Source: Nitrosomonas sp.
GTDB lineage: Bacteria; Pseudomonadota; Gammaproteobacteria; Burkholderiales; Nitrosomonadaceae
NCBI GenBank assembly: GCA_024282035.1
Contig: JAMWZR010000008.1
Location: 1-64,000 of the forward strand
Direction: 5' to 3'
DNA length: 64,000 nucleotides
A program made the translations under genes and the position numbers. Positions 39,707 through 48,563 of this stretch are shown one piece after another; the stretch's first letter is position 1; every line of letters begins with the position of its first letter. The notes under the pieces were generated by a model. The model was given only the letters and a program-made list of their open reading frames with translations. It ran no database searches and had not been told where the DNA came from.

Positions 39707-40807
39707 TTAACGCAATTTGATTTCTGTCCAAATGCGACTGAGGGCACGCCGTTGTTTGTGATTCAAGTCAGTAAGCATTTCAAGGTGCAATAGTGCCGAC
39801 GGATCGGGGAAAATGACAGGGTAGTGTGTTAATTCGGGACGAATGAATGCTGTTGCATCCCGGTTAGGATTGCCGGAGCCGATCAGGTTGGTCAATTCAG
39901 CTGAATTTTTTCCATCCATCATGAAATTGATGAATTGATGAGCCAGGTCTGGGTGCTGACCGCTGCGGTGAATAACCATGCTATCCAACGACATGACGGC
40001 TCCCTGTCTCGGTATCGTGTAATCGATCGCAAATGAGCGGCCGGTCTTGTGTGCATCCAGGGCTGCCTGAAACAGATCATTGGAATACCCCTGGACAACC
40101 CACAAATCGCCAATGGCAAGCTCGCGAATGTAACTGGTATTGCTAAACGCAGCCCAGTAAGGCTTGGCACGAATGATCAACGCCTCGGCCTGGTTCCAGT
40201 GTGCTTCATCCTGATCGTTGGCTGAATAACCCAGGTACAGTAGCGCGGAGGCCATCAATTCACGTGGGCTGTCCAGAACCGTGACACGATGTTTGATCTT
40301 TTGCAGATATTCCGGTTCGAAGATGAGCGCCCAGGTGTCGGTTGGCAAACCCAATTCCTGAATTTTATTCTTGTTGTATCCGAGCAGAGTCAGTGTGTAA
40401 GCATAAGGAACGGAAAATTGATTGTCCGGATCAAACCGCGTGTTCAAATAAGCGGACTCGATATTCTTCAGGTTTGGCAGTTGTGCTTTGTTCAAAGGCA
40501 ACAGTGCCTGCTGCCGGATCAGAGTATGCAAGGCGTTACCGGTCGGTACGATCAAGTCGTAACCTGTTGCACCTGCTGCCAGCTTGGCCAGCATTTCCTC
40601 GTTGTCGGAAAAATAGTCTTGTTTGACCTGACAATTACAAGTTGTTTCAAAGCGTTGAATGGTCTCCGGAGCAATATAATTGTTCCAGTTGAATAATTGC
40701 AGGGTGCGGGTATTCGTTTTGTCGGAAGTCATGGAATCCATTCCGGAGCAACCGCTCAGCCATACTACCAGGATAAGTGCCAGATTGCGTATTGATAGAC
40801 CTAACAT
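39707..40807 (-). CDS. potD: spermidine/putrescine-binding lipoprotein (PotD/PotF-like)
   Basis: 366 residues. Lipoprotein signal with lipobox LSGC, so it is anchored in the membrane. The mature domain has the family start LQLFNWNNYIAPETIQRFE, AAGATGYDLIVPTGNAL and LWVVQGYSNDLFQAAL. It should bind polyamines and pass them to the PotH/PotI channel. It is the last gene of the potA-H-I-D run, the order of E. coli potABCD. Confidence 0.9.
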   Translation of the reverse strand: MLGLSIRNLALILVVWLSGCSGMDSMTSDKTNTRTLQLFNWNNYIAPETIQRFETTCNCQVKQDYFSDNEEMLAKLAAGATGYDLIVPTGNALHTLIRQQALLPLNKAQLPNLKNIESAYLNTRFDPDNQFSVPYAYTLTLLGYNKNKIQELGLPTDTWALIFEPEYLQKIKHRVTVLDSPRELMASALLYLGYSANDQDEAHWNQAEALIIRAKPYWAAFSNTSYIRELAIGDLWVVQGYSNDLFQAALDAHKTGRSFAIDYTIPRQGAVMSLDSMVIHRSGQHPDLAHQFINFMMDGKNSAELTNLIGSGNPNRDATAFIRPELTHYPVIFPDPSALLHLEMLTDLNHKQRRALSRIWTEIKLR

Positions 40808-40822
40808 TTCAGGAAGTCTGGT

Positions 40823-41605
40823 TTAACGGGATGGATCGCGCAGCATACTGCTGTCGAAGCGGCTTGCAAGGATGATCAGGGTGAGTGTCAATAGCATCAG
40901 CAACGTGGAGATGGCATTGACTTCCGGTGTCACTGCCACTTTGATCATGGTGTAGATCTGAATCGGCAGAATGGGTTCACCGATACCTTTGGTAAAGAAT
41001 GTGATGACGAAATCGTCAATCGATAGTGTGAATGACATTAGCGCGCCTGCGATGATGGCTGGCTTGATCAACGGTAGGGTCACGTGATAGAAGGCTTGCC
41101 AGGGCGTGGCACCCAGATCGCGCGCAGCTTCAAAAATCGACTCATCCATGCCCTGCAGGCGTGCCCGTACGATGATGGCGACAAAGCCGATACAAAAAGT
41201 CGTATGGGCGAGGATGATGGATAGCAGACCCAACGTCAGGTTCAGTACCTGCAAATAGAAAAGCAGCAGTGAAACACCTAGCAGAATTTCTGGCATGGCC
41301 AGCGGTGTGAAGGCCAAAATGGGTAATACTTTCAGCTTATAACGGTGAATCGCCAGACCAGCCATGGTGCCCAGGATGGTGGCTGATGTGCTGGCACAGC
41401 AGGCAATGAACAGAGAATTGCGCACAGCAAGCAACATTTCGTGATCGTGCCAAAGAGTCTGGTACCAATGCAGTGTAAATCCCACCCATTCGGCATTGAG
41501 CTTGGAGTCATTGAAAGAAAATACAATGACGATGCACAAGGGGATATAAAGGAAAGCATAAACCAGCATGGCAATCAGTCGGAGTAGAGGGGAAGAATGG
41601 CGCAT
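40823..41605 (-). CDS. potI: polyamine ABC transporter permease (PotI/PotC)
   Basis: 260 residues from MRHSSPLLRL. A longer in-frame reading upstream lies inside potH and is not membrane-like, so I reject it. Six membrane segments and the coupling loop EAARDLGATPWQAFYHVTLPLIKPAI identify a binding-protein-dependent permease of the PotC/PotI type. It starts 29 nt after potH. Confidence 0.92.
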   Translation of the reverse strand: MRHSSPLLRLIAMLVYAFLYIPLCIVIVFSFNDSKLNAEWVGFTLHWYQTLWHDHEMLLAVRNSLFIACCASTSATILGTMAGLAIHRYKLKVLPILAFTPLAMPEILLGVSLLLFYLQVLNLTLGLLSIILAHTTFCIGFVAIIVRARLQGMDESIFEAARDLGATPWQAFYHVTLPLIKPAIIAGALMSFTLSIDDFVITFFTKGIGEPILPIQIYTMIKVAVTPEVNAISTLLMLLTLTLIILASRFDSSMLRDPSR

Positions 41606-41634
41606 GGTTTTTTCGGGTATATCCGCGATTTCTT

Positions 41635-42531
41635 TCAAGGAGATCGCATGACAGACCGGGCAAGCCAGGTAAAAAAAACGGTCGCACCCAGTACGGCAAT
41701 GGTCAGCATGATGGAGAGTGTTGAACCGAATGGCCAGTCCCGGGTACCCAGGAATTGATCCTTGATGAGATTGCCGATCATGATATCTCCGGTTCCGCCC
41801 AAGATATCGGGAATGGCAAACATGCCAAGAACCGGGATGAATACCAGTGCCGATCCTGAAAAAATCCCAGGCAGAGACAATGGCCAGGTGACGCACCAGA
41901 ATTGCTGCCAGCGATTTGCACCCAGATCCTGGGCAGCATCGAGCAGAATCGGATCATGTTTCTCCAGGTTGGTGTACAGCGGTAGAATCATGAAAGGCAG
42001 GTGTACATAAACCATGCCGATCAAAACTGCAAATGGGGAGAATAGCAGTGTTACCGGTTCAAGACCCAGCACACCCAGAATGTGATTGATCACGTGACTG
42101 AGCGTGGATTCTGGGCCAAGTATGATCATCCAGGCATAGACACGAATCAGAAAATTGCTGGCGAAGGGCAGGACGACCAGCATGATCATCAGGTTACGGA
42201 ATTTTCTGGGGCTATTGGCGATCAGCAGTGCCAGTGGATAGGCCATGGCGATGCAGATGATCGTGGTCAGGGTGGCAATGAAAAACGATTTGAGAAAAAT
42301 TTCCAGGTATATCCAGTCGCTCAGAAAGAACTGATAGGTTTCCAGGGTTAGGCCCGAATCTATGCTGGTGTGCTCGGAGAAAATAGTCAGAGGAGCAAGA
42401 CCGCCGAACTCCCCGGGCAGACGGAATGATGTGACTATCATGATCAGGCTGGGTGCCACAAAGAAGATCAGTAGAAATACGAGTGGTGGTCCACTGATGA
42501 GCCATTTGATCAGGCGGTTTGATAATTGCAT
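41635..42531 (-). CDS. potH: polyamine ABC transporter permease (PotH/PotB)
   Basis: 298 residues, six membrane segments, and the EAA loop LLDAAQDLGANRWQQFWCVTWPLSLPGI. It is the heterodimer partner of PotI. It lies 24 nt after potA, and the region VFIPVLGMFAIPDILGG is typical of PotB/PotH. Confidence 0.93.
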   Translation of the reverse strand: MQLSNRLIKWLISGPPLVFLLIFFVAPSLIMIVTSFRLPGEFGGLAPLTIFSEHTSIDSGLTLETYQFFLSDWIYLEIFLKSFFIATLTTIICIAMAYPLALLIANSPRKFRNLMIMLVVLPFASNFLIRVYAWMIILGPESTLSHVINHILGVLGLEPVTLLFSPFAVLIGMVYVHLPFMILPLYTNLEKHDPILLDAAQDLGANRWQQFWCVTWPLSLPGIFSGSALVFIPVLGMFAIPDILGGTGDIMIGNLIKDQFLGTRDWPFGSTLSIMLTIAVLGATVFFTWLARSVMRSP

Positions 42532-42555
42532 GGTCGATCAAGTACGCGCATTGAA

Positions 42556-43641
42556 TCAATCCGGAAAGAAATGTGCTGCATTTTCCTGCCAGTTTATCGC
42601 AACCGGGTCACCTATTTCAAAGAGTTGAGCCTGACCGGGTACAGAATTGGCCAGAAGAGCCTCGATATGAATTTGATCAGCGAGCTCAATGATATAGGTG
42701 GTGACATCGCCAATATACAGAAAATCCCGGATACGTCCCACTCGTTTTCCGTCATTTGGAGTGTGCGGATCAAGTGCAGTGATATTGACCTGTTCCGGGC
42801 GGATGGCCATGACCCCCTTGTCATTGACATTGACAGATGCTTTGGACGGTATCCTGATTTCCCCGAGATGACTGACATTCAACGTCAAATGCTGAGTCGA
42901 GACGGCTATCACCTGTGCGCCCAGCAAGTTAATCTTGCCAATGAAATCCGCTACGAAACGATTGACTGGAAAATTATAGATAGTGGCGGAAGTATCCACC
43001 TGTTCGATCCGGCCACGATTCATGACCGCGATGCGGTGCGACAGCGCCAATGCTTCGTTTTGTGCATGAGTCACATAAATGAAGGTGACACCGGCATCAG
43101 CTTGAAGATTGATCAATTCTCTCTGCATGCTTTCACGCAATTTCTCGTCAAGTGCACCGAGAGGTTCATCAAGCAGCAACAGGCGCGGTTCGTTGATCAG
43201 TCCGCGCGCAAAAGCAACACGCTGCTTTTGTCCCCCCGATAATTCATGTGGGTAACGGTCCGAAAATTGAGTAAGCTCGACTTCGGCCAGTGTTCGGGTT
43301 ACACGTTGTTCGATTTTCTCAGGCGATTTTCCCGCCATTTTCAATGGAAATCCAATATTGCCGGCAACGGTCATGTGTGGAAACAGGGCGTAACTCTGGA
43401 ACACGGTATGAAATGGCCGTTTTTCTGGTGGAACTGAAATGATATCTTCGTTATCCAGCAAAATTTGACCTGCATCCGGCGCATCAAAACCGGCAATCAT
43501 ACGCAGTAATGTAGTTTTTCCGCACCCGGAGGGGCCGAGCAGGGTAAAGAATTCCCCTGCCTCGATCTTGAGACTGACATCATCAACTGCGACAAAGCTG
43601 CCGAAGCGCTTGGTTACATTGCGAATTTCGATGAGTGACAT
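42556..43641 (-). CDS. potA: polyamine ABC transporter ATP-binding protein
   Basis: 361 residues. Walker A GPSGCGKTT (34-42), signature LSGGQKQRVAFARG, Walker B LLLDEPLGALDEKLR and switch His in VTHAQ. A C-terminal regulatory TOBE-like domain (about 270-361) is typical of PotA/PotG. It energises import of putrescine or spermidine and is the first gene of the operon. Confidence 0.94.
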   Translation of the reverse strand: MSLIEIRNVTKRFGSFVAVDDVSLKIEAGEFFTLLGPSGCGKTTLLRMIAGFDAPDAGQILLDNEDIISVPPEKRPFHTVFQSYALFPHMTVAGNIGFPLKMAGKSPEKIEQRVTRTLAEVELTQFSDRYPHELSGGQKQRVAFARGLINEPRLLLLDEPLGALDEKLRESMQRELINLQADAGVTFIYVTHAQNEALALSHRIAVMNRGRIEQVDTSATIYNFPVNRFVADFIGKINLLGAQVIAVSTQHLTLNVSHLGEIRIPSKASVNVNDKGVMAIRPEQVNITALDPHTPNDGKRVGRIRDFLYIGDVTTYIIELADQIHIEALLANSVPGQAQLFEIGDPVAINWQENAAHFFPD

Positions 43642-43734
43642 GATCGCGCGCCAAGGCAGATTGGTCGTTGATCAATCTAATGAAGTGCTGGAAGATGCAT
43701 TTGCTGGCCGGCACCGGCAGATCAGTTGCAGAAG

Positions 43735-45249
43735 CTATTGTAAAACCTGCCACATCAGCATGGCGGTCAATAGAATCGCTATGAGTGCCAGTAATCGATT
43801 CTGACGTTTTTCTTCAGCTACCAGATCTGCCATACGCTTCTCCAGTTCATGATTGCGGTTTTCTGCCAGCGCTTGATGCACCAGACGGGGAAATTCCGGC
43901 AGAATCACAGCCCAATTCGGGGCCTCTTTTTCAACTCGACTGGCAAAACCACGCCAGCCAATTTGTTCCGCCATCCAGCGTTCCAGGAAAGGCTTGGCCG
44001 TTTTCCATAGATCGAGATCGGGGTCAAGATCGCGTCCCAGTCCTTCGATGTTTAATAATGTTTTTTGCAGTAACACCAGTTGCGGCTGGATCTCGACGTT
44101 GAATTGCCGTGAAGCTTGAAACAGTTGCAGCAGCACACGCCCGAAGGAAATCTCTTTCAGTGGTTTATCGAAAATGGGTTCGCACACGGCACGAATGGCT
44201 GCTTCGAAATCATCTACACGCGTTTCCTTGGGAGCCCAGCCAGCTTCAACGTGGGCTTGTGCGACGCGTCCATAATCGCGCCTGAAGAAAGCGAGGAAGT
44301 TTTGCGCCAGATAGTTCTTGTCTTCATCGCTTAATGTACCCATGATGCCGAAATCAACTGCGATATAACGGCCATTTTCCCCGACAAAAATATTTCCAGG
44401 GTGCATGTCCGCATGGAAGTACCCATCTCGGAATACTTGGGTGAAAAATATTTCCACGCCGGAACGTGCCAGTTGCGGAATGTCGATGCCGTGTTCCCGC
44501 AGAGTGTCGACATGACTGATCGGAATACCTTTGACGCGTTCCATGACCATGACACTGCTGCGGCAGTAATCCCAATATACTTCTGGTACAAACAGTAACG
44601 GTGAATTGAGGAAATTGCGTCGTAACTGGCTGCAGTTTGCGGCTTCTCGCATCAGATCGAGTTCATCATCCAGGTGGCGTGCAAATTCAGAGACAACCTG
44701 GCGTAATTTCAGTCGCTTGCCATCCGACCAGACCGATTCCGCCAACCATGCACCAGTATCCATCAATGCAATGTCATGCATGATGATAGGAGCCAGATTG
44801 GGGCGTAAAATTTTTACCGCAACTTCGGTGCCATCGTGCAATTCAGCAAGATGAACCTGTGCTACGGAAGCACTGGCAATGGGTGTAGGGTAGAATTTGA
44901 AAAAAACCTGTTCGATTTTTTGCTCATATTCCTTTTCCAGTGTAGATAGAACCAGTTCATAGGAAAAAGGGGGAACCTGGTCCTGCAGTTTGGCCAGTTC
45001 ATCAGCAATGTCCTGAGGCAGGATGTCGCGTCGGGTCGAAAGCATCTGTCCAAATTTAACAAAAATCGGTCCCAATGCTTCCAGTGCCAGGCGTAATCTT
45101 TCTCCCCGAGGTTTGTCGAGGTTACGCCAGAATGTCAGAACCCGAATAATGGGGCGCAAGAATCTCAGCCGACTGTGGCTCAGTACAAACTCGTCTAACC
45201 CAAACCGGAAGGCAACATAAAATATTTTTAGAAAGCGGAATAGGCGCAT
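43735..45249 (-). CDS. ubiB: ubiquinone biosynthesis protein UbiB (atypical kinase)
   Basis: 504 residues. ADCK-type kinase-like domain with [11 protein letters not shown] (the KxGQ motif), the unusual nucleotide loop [37 protein letters not shown] and VDFGIMG. One or two C-terminal membrane segments (about 480-500). UbiB is needed for coenzyme Q synthesis, probably by handling lipid intermediates with UbiJ. It lies 69 nt downstream of ubiJ. Confidence 0.96.
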   Translation of the reverse strand: MRLFRFLKIFYVAFRFGLDEFVLSHSRLRFLRPIIRVLTFWRNLDKPRGERLRLALEALGPIFVKFGQMLSTRRDILPQDIADELAKLQDQVPPFSYELVLSTLEKEYEQKIEQVFFKFYPTPIASASVAQVHLAELHDGTEVAVKILRPNLAPIIMHDIALMDTGAWLAESVWSDGKRLKLRQVVSEFARHLDDELDLMREAANCSQLRRNFLNSPLLFVPEVYWDYCRSSVMVMERVKGIPISHVDTLREHGIDIPQLARSGVEIFFTQVFRDGYFHADMHPGNIFVGENGRYIAVDFGIMGTLSDEDKNYLAQNFLAFFRRDYGRVAQAHVEAGWAPKETRVDDFEAAIRAVCEPIFDKPLKEISFGRVLLQLFQASRQFNVEIQPQLVLLQKTLLNIEGLGRDLDPDLDLWKTAKPFLERWMAEQIGWRGFASRVEKEAPNWAVILPEFPRLVHQALAENRNHELEKRMADLVAEEKRQNRLLALIAILLTAMLMWQVLQ

Positions 45250-45318
45250 GAGTTGGTCAATTCTGGGATGAAGAGGGAAATCCTGATGACATTTGCTGAT
45301 CCTTGTGAGCGTAACTAT

Positions 45319-45897
45319 TTATCGCAGTGACAGTTGATCGAGTCGTTGCTCCAGTTGATCCGTTTGCAACTGCAGGGCCTTAATATCGGCAGCAAAATAT
45401 GTGAAAGTAGCGGCCTTAGCCAGAATAGACTGTTCTTCCGTACAATATTCTGTCCAGGATTGGCGTAAAAGCGACATGCTTTCGGTGTGCCAATGCAGCA
45501 GACGCATGCCGGATTGGGCAAGACGATGGGCAGGAATGTCTCCAAAGGTTTTGCTCATTTCCGATTCCAGAAGTACTCCAATATCGAGCGATTTGGCGAT
45601 GCTGATTAGTGCGTCACCCAGAGATCGATTGCCAGTAATGGAGATCTGTTCAAAAGCACTGACTTCTTTTGCCAGTAACCGAGGCAGAATCGACGGTGAT
45701 AGCGTCAGAGTGACATCAGGATCGGTATCATCCTGCATGGGTTGCATGACTCCCGACTCGTCGATGCGCATGCGGTGAGTCAATAAGGGGAAAAGGCGAA
45801 TACCAATCGCCATTCCGGCAAAAGATTGCAGTCTTTTGGAGGCCCATTGTTCATTGTACAAAATATGATTGATCGGTGCGATGCAGGATATCAACAT
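45319..45897 (-). CDS. ubiJ: UbiJ, SCP2-domain ubiquinone accessory factor
   Basis: 192 residues. N-terminal SCP2-like lipid-binding domain (about 20-120, with SPSILPRLLAKEVSAFEQISITGNRSLGDALISI-type core) and a C-terminal helix ending in a coiled coil (LQTDQLEQRLDQLSLR). UbiJ and UbiK form a scaffold for the soluble Q-synthesis complex. It is paired with ubiB as usual, but ubiE, which commonly precedes ubiJ, is absent from this window. Confidence 0.9.
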   Translation of the reverse strand: MLISCIAPINHILYNEQWASKRLQSFAGMAIGIRLFPLLTHRMRIDESGVMQPMQDDTDPDVTLTLSPSILPRLLAKEVSAFEQISITGNRSLGDALISIAKSLDIGVLLESEMSKTFGDIPAHRLAQSGMRLLHWHTESMSLLRQSWTEYCTEEQSILAKAATFTYFAADIKALQLQTDQLEQRLDQLSLR

Positions 45898-46422
45898 TTT
45901 TGTTCTAATTGCCCGAGATTTCTATCGATCCTAATTACGAATACGGTTATGACTGCTCGATCACGTGATTGTATGGAACATACAATGCATGTTACGCATG
46001 ACATCGTGCAATCCTTTTTGCTTGTGAGTATAGCATCATAAATTGAGTGAATCGCAAACCTGAGCCAAAGTTGCTGCAGTGATCCAGCGAAATGCTCAGT
46101 CTAGGGAAAAATGAGTCTGGGGTGTAACTCGACCCAAGATCGAATGAATAGTCTTGAAAGTATACGACGTCATACCGGGAGCGATATCACTAGGTATCAG
46201 CGCGAATGTGGGAAATATCACCGTCAAAACCAGAATATGAGGGTATATTCCCTATCTGTTTTCAGCTTTGCAAACAACTGACCGGGATTACACTTTCACT
46301 CAGATATCGTAATGCGGCGTAAGGATGAGATGAGATGAGATGAGATGCGCTGTAACACCTTGCTGAGGTAGATGTCCGGTATGCAATCCAAGTTTTGATT
46401 AATGATTTTGACGAGGCCCTTT
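45898..46422. other. intergenic region with (GATGA)n repeat and orphan transcript
   Basis: About 525 bases between ubiJ and rlpA. A tandem pentanucleotide GATGA repeats 4.8 times at 46324-46347. A plus-strand terminator lies at the right end with no gene feeding it. No ORF with a ribosome binding site is seen. The first part must hold the ubiJ promoter on the minus strand. Confidence 0.55.
46324..46347. repeat. pentanucleotide tandem repeat (GATGA)4.8
   Basis: Four complete GATGA copies and a partial GATG in non-coding sequence 76 bases before the plus-strand terminator. Direct reading; such repeats can change length by slippage. Confidence 0.9.
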
Positions 46423-46454
46423 AATCCCTATTGCTTGCAATAGGGATTTTTTTT
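46423..46454 (+). terminator. plus-strand intrinsic terminator without an upstream gene
   Basis: AATCCCTATTG, a short loop, CAATAGGGATT and then TTTTTT. The T-run is on the plus strand, while both neighbouring genes (rlpA, ubiJ) are on the minus strand. The rlpA stop codon overlaps it. It points to a short plus-strand RNA ending here. Confidence 0.75.
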
Positions 46455-47427
46455 AGTCGATCACAACGACCGGGGTGACAGCAAGATGCTGAGAAATGGT
46501 GTTCGCGGCTTGTTTTGCCAGAATGGTATCGGAATAAGGACCTGCATGAACCCTGTATAAACCGTTGTTCTTGGTTACGTTGATGGTGGTATCGAGCCAA
46601 GGCAGTTTCTTGCGGGCCCGTGACAGAAAATTATGTGCATTGTCCTGCGAACCAAAAGCACCTAACTGCAGGTAAACCGTATTCACTGCAGATGGATTGC
46701 TGCCCGTATTCTGTGTTATCGGAATCGGCATGTCCGAAGATTTTCGAGCTAGGCGTGTGCGATCATCATCCAGTAAGATACTTTCGACTTCAACATGTCC
46801 GCTGCCGCCGTCCAAAATACCTAGTTTAAGTGCGGCGGTATAAGACAAATCAATCAGGCGATCGGACAGGAAGGGGCCACGATCGTTCAAACGCACCACG
46901 ACGGATTTTCCATTGGTCAGATTAGTAACGCGCGCATAACTGGGCAGGGGCAGGGTAGGATGTGCAGCTGTCATGGCATACATATCATAAATTTCACCTG
47001 TGGCCGTATTGTTGCCGTGGTATCGGCGACCGTACCAGGAGGCAATGCCACGTTCTTTATAAGCATTGAGCTCAGTCATCGGTCTGAACAATTTCCCCAT
47101 GGCAACGTAAGGTTGCATATTTGCTGCCCGCAACGGTTCACTTCTGGGAACAGCATCCGGGGTCAAATGTAAATTGGGAGGGGGATTGTCACCTGGTCCA
47201 TCATCAAGATAATAACCGCCTCCTTTTCCGACTGATCGGCCGGTGTGAGAGGATGTTTCTCCCTTGGCAAGGTTTGATGAAGATCTCGCTTTGGATTTGT
47301 GCTGGTTACCGTATTGAGGCGGGCTACTGCAAGCAGACAGTAGAATCACGGTCGAGAGCGAGACACCGGCAAGAAACCTCAATCGCCTTTTGAAGCCATG
47401 ATATAAAACCGAATCCGTATCTGTCAT
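46453..47427 (-). CDS. rlpA: RlpA septal-ring lytic transglycosylase
   Basis: 324 residues. Lipoprotein signal with LSAC (lipidated Cys near 33), a Gly-rich linker, then the double-psi beta-barrel with GIASWYGRRYHGNNTATGEIYDMYAMTAAHPTLP-type catalytic region (about 130-165) and NDRGPF. A C-terminal SPOR domain (about 245-322) binds denuded glycan. It overlaps rodA by 4 nt and ends the mre-mrd cluster. Confidence 0.95.
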   Translation of the reverse strand: MTDTDSVLYHGFKRRLRFLAGVSLSTVILLSACSSPPQYGNQHKSKARSSSNLAKGETSSHTGRSVGKGGGYYLDDGPGDNPPPNLHLTPDAVPRSEPLRAANMQPYVAMGKLFRPMTELNAYKERGIASWYGRRYHGNNTATGEIYDMYAMTAAHPTLPLPSYARVTNLTNGKSVVVRLNDRGPFLSDRLIDLSYTAALKLGILDGGSGHVEVESILLDDDRTRLARKSSDMPIPITQNTGSNPSAVNTVYLQLGAFGSQDNAHNFLSRARKKLPWLDTTINVTKNNGLYRVHAGPYSDTILAKQAANTISQHLAVTPVVVID

Positions 47428-48524
47428 GTTTTTATGAGTTTAGGATGTGTTTGAATACTCATCAAAATACCAAATCCGAGCAACATTGTCACCATTGATG
47501 TCCCACCATAGCTGATCAAAGGCAATGGCACGCCGACAACGGGTAGGATACCACTAACCATGCCCATGTTAACGAAGATATAAGTGAAAAAAGTCAGTGT
47601 AATTGATCCAGCAATCAAACGGGTGAATTGTGTGGAGGCATTGGCGGTAATGATCATGCAGCGTCCGATAACCGCTAAATACAATAGTAACAGCAGTGTA
47701 TTACCGATCAATCCGAATTCCTCGGAAAAGACTGCGAAGATAAAATCCGTGCTTTGCTCAGGTAAAAAATCCAGTTGAGTCTGTGTGCCATTTTGCCACC
47801 CCTTGCCAACAAGGCCGCCGGATCCAATGGCAATTGAAGACTGGATGGTGTGATATCCGGCGCCAAGCGGGTCTTGTGATGGATCAAGCAGGGTCATGAT
47901 GCGCTGCCGCTGGTAATCGTGCATGTACGACCACATCACCGGGAAGCTTGCAGCTGCAGCTACGATCAGACCGGCAATGATGCGCCAGGACAGACCTGCA
48001 AGAAACAACACATAAAAGCCGCTGGCCGCAATCAGAATGGCCGTTCCGAGATCGGGCTGTTTGAGTATCAGTGCGACGGGCAACATCAATACGATCACGG
48101 CTCCTAGATAATCGCGCAGACGCAGTGTGATTTCATGTTTGTCAAAATACCAGGCCATCATCAGTGGGATAGCGATTTTCATCAATTCCGAAGGCTGGAT
48201 TTTGGTGACCCAGATGTCAAGCCAGCGTCGTGCGCCATTGCTGATCTCGCCGAACAGAGCCACGGCAATCAATAATGCAAAGCCCAGAACGTACATCGGC
48301 AAAGCCAGTCGCTTGATTTGTTGTAATGGAATATTGGCTACCAGCCACATGATGACCAAGGCAATGACCATATTGACCATTTGGTGACTGACCTTGTTGA
48401 TATTGGCGCCAGTTGCGCTATACAGCACGGTCAAACCGACTAGCATCAGGGCGAGGATACCGGCAAGCAGCAATCCATCGATGTAGCGCGTCAGGTAGTA
48501 CCAGATTTTGCGTATGTCGATCAT
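47424..48524 (-). CDS. rodA: RodA peptidoglycan glycosyltransferase (SEDS)
   Basis: 366 residues with ten predicted membrane segments. SEDS signatures are SNGARRWL, IQPSELMKIA, LVGKGWQNGTQTQLDFLPEQSTDFIFAV and GGTSMVTMLLGFGILMS. It polymerises glycan during elongation with PBP2. The start ATG lies 39 nt after the PBP2 stop. Confidence 0.97.
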   Translation of the reverse strand: MIDIRKIWYYLTRYIDGLLLAGILALMLVGLTVLYSATGANINKVSHQMVNMVIALVIMWLVANIPLQQIKRLALPMYVLGFALLIAVALFGEISNGARRWLDIWVTKIQPSELMKIAIPLMMAWYFDKHEITLRLRDYLGAVIVLMLPVALILKQPDLGTAILIAASGFYVLFLAGLSWRIIAGLIVAAAASFPVMWSYMHDYQRQRIMTLLDPSQDPLGAGYHTIQSSIAIGSGGLVGKGWQNGTQTQLDFLPEQSTDFIFAVFSEEFGLIGNTLLLLLYLAVIGRCMIITANASTQFTRLIAGSITLTFFTYIFVNMGMVSGILPVVGVPLPLISYGGTSMVTMLLGFGILMSIQTHPKLIKT

Positions 48525-48563
48525 GGTGTTGCTGGCATGAATGCGCGCTGTAATTGTTGTCGA

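Noticed and set aside
41606-41896. Extended N-terminus of PotI
   Set aside because: Overlaps potH in another frame and is rich in Arg, Cys and His, unlike a permease; the ATG at 41605 gives the usual length.
45826-46041. 71-residue plus-strand ORF overlapping ubiJ
   Set aside because: Antisense to ubiJ for a third of its length, no ribosome binding site and no protein-like composition.
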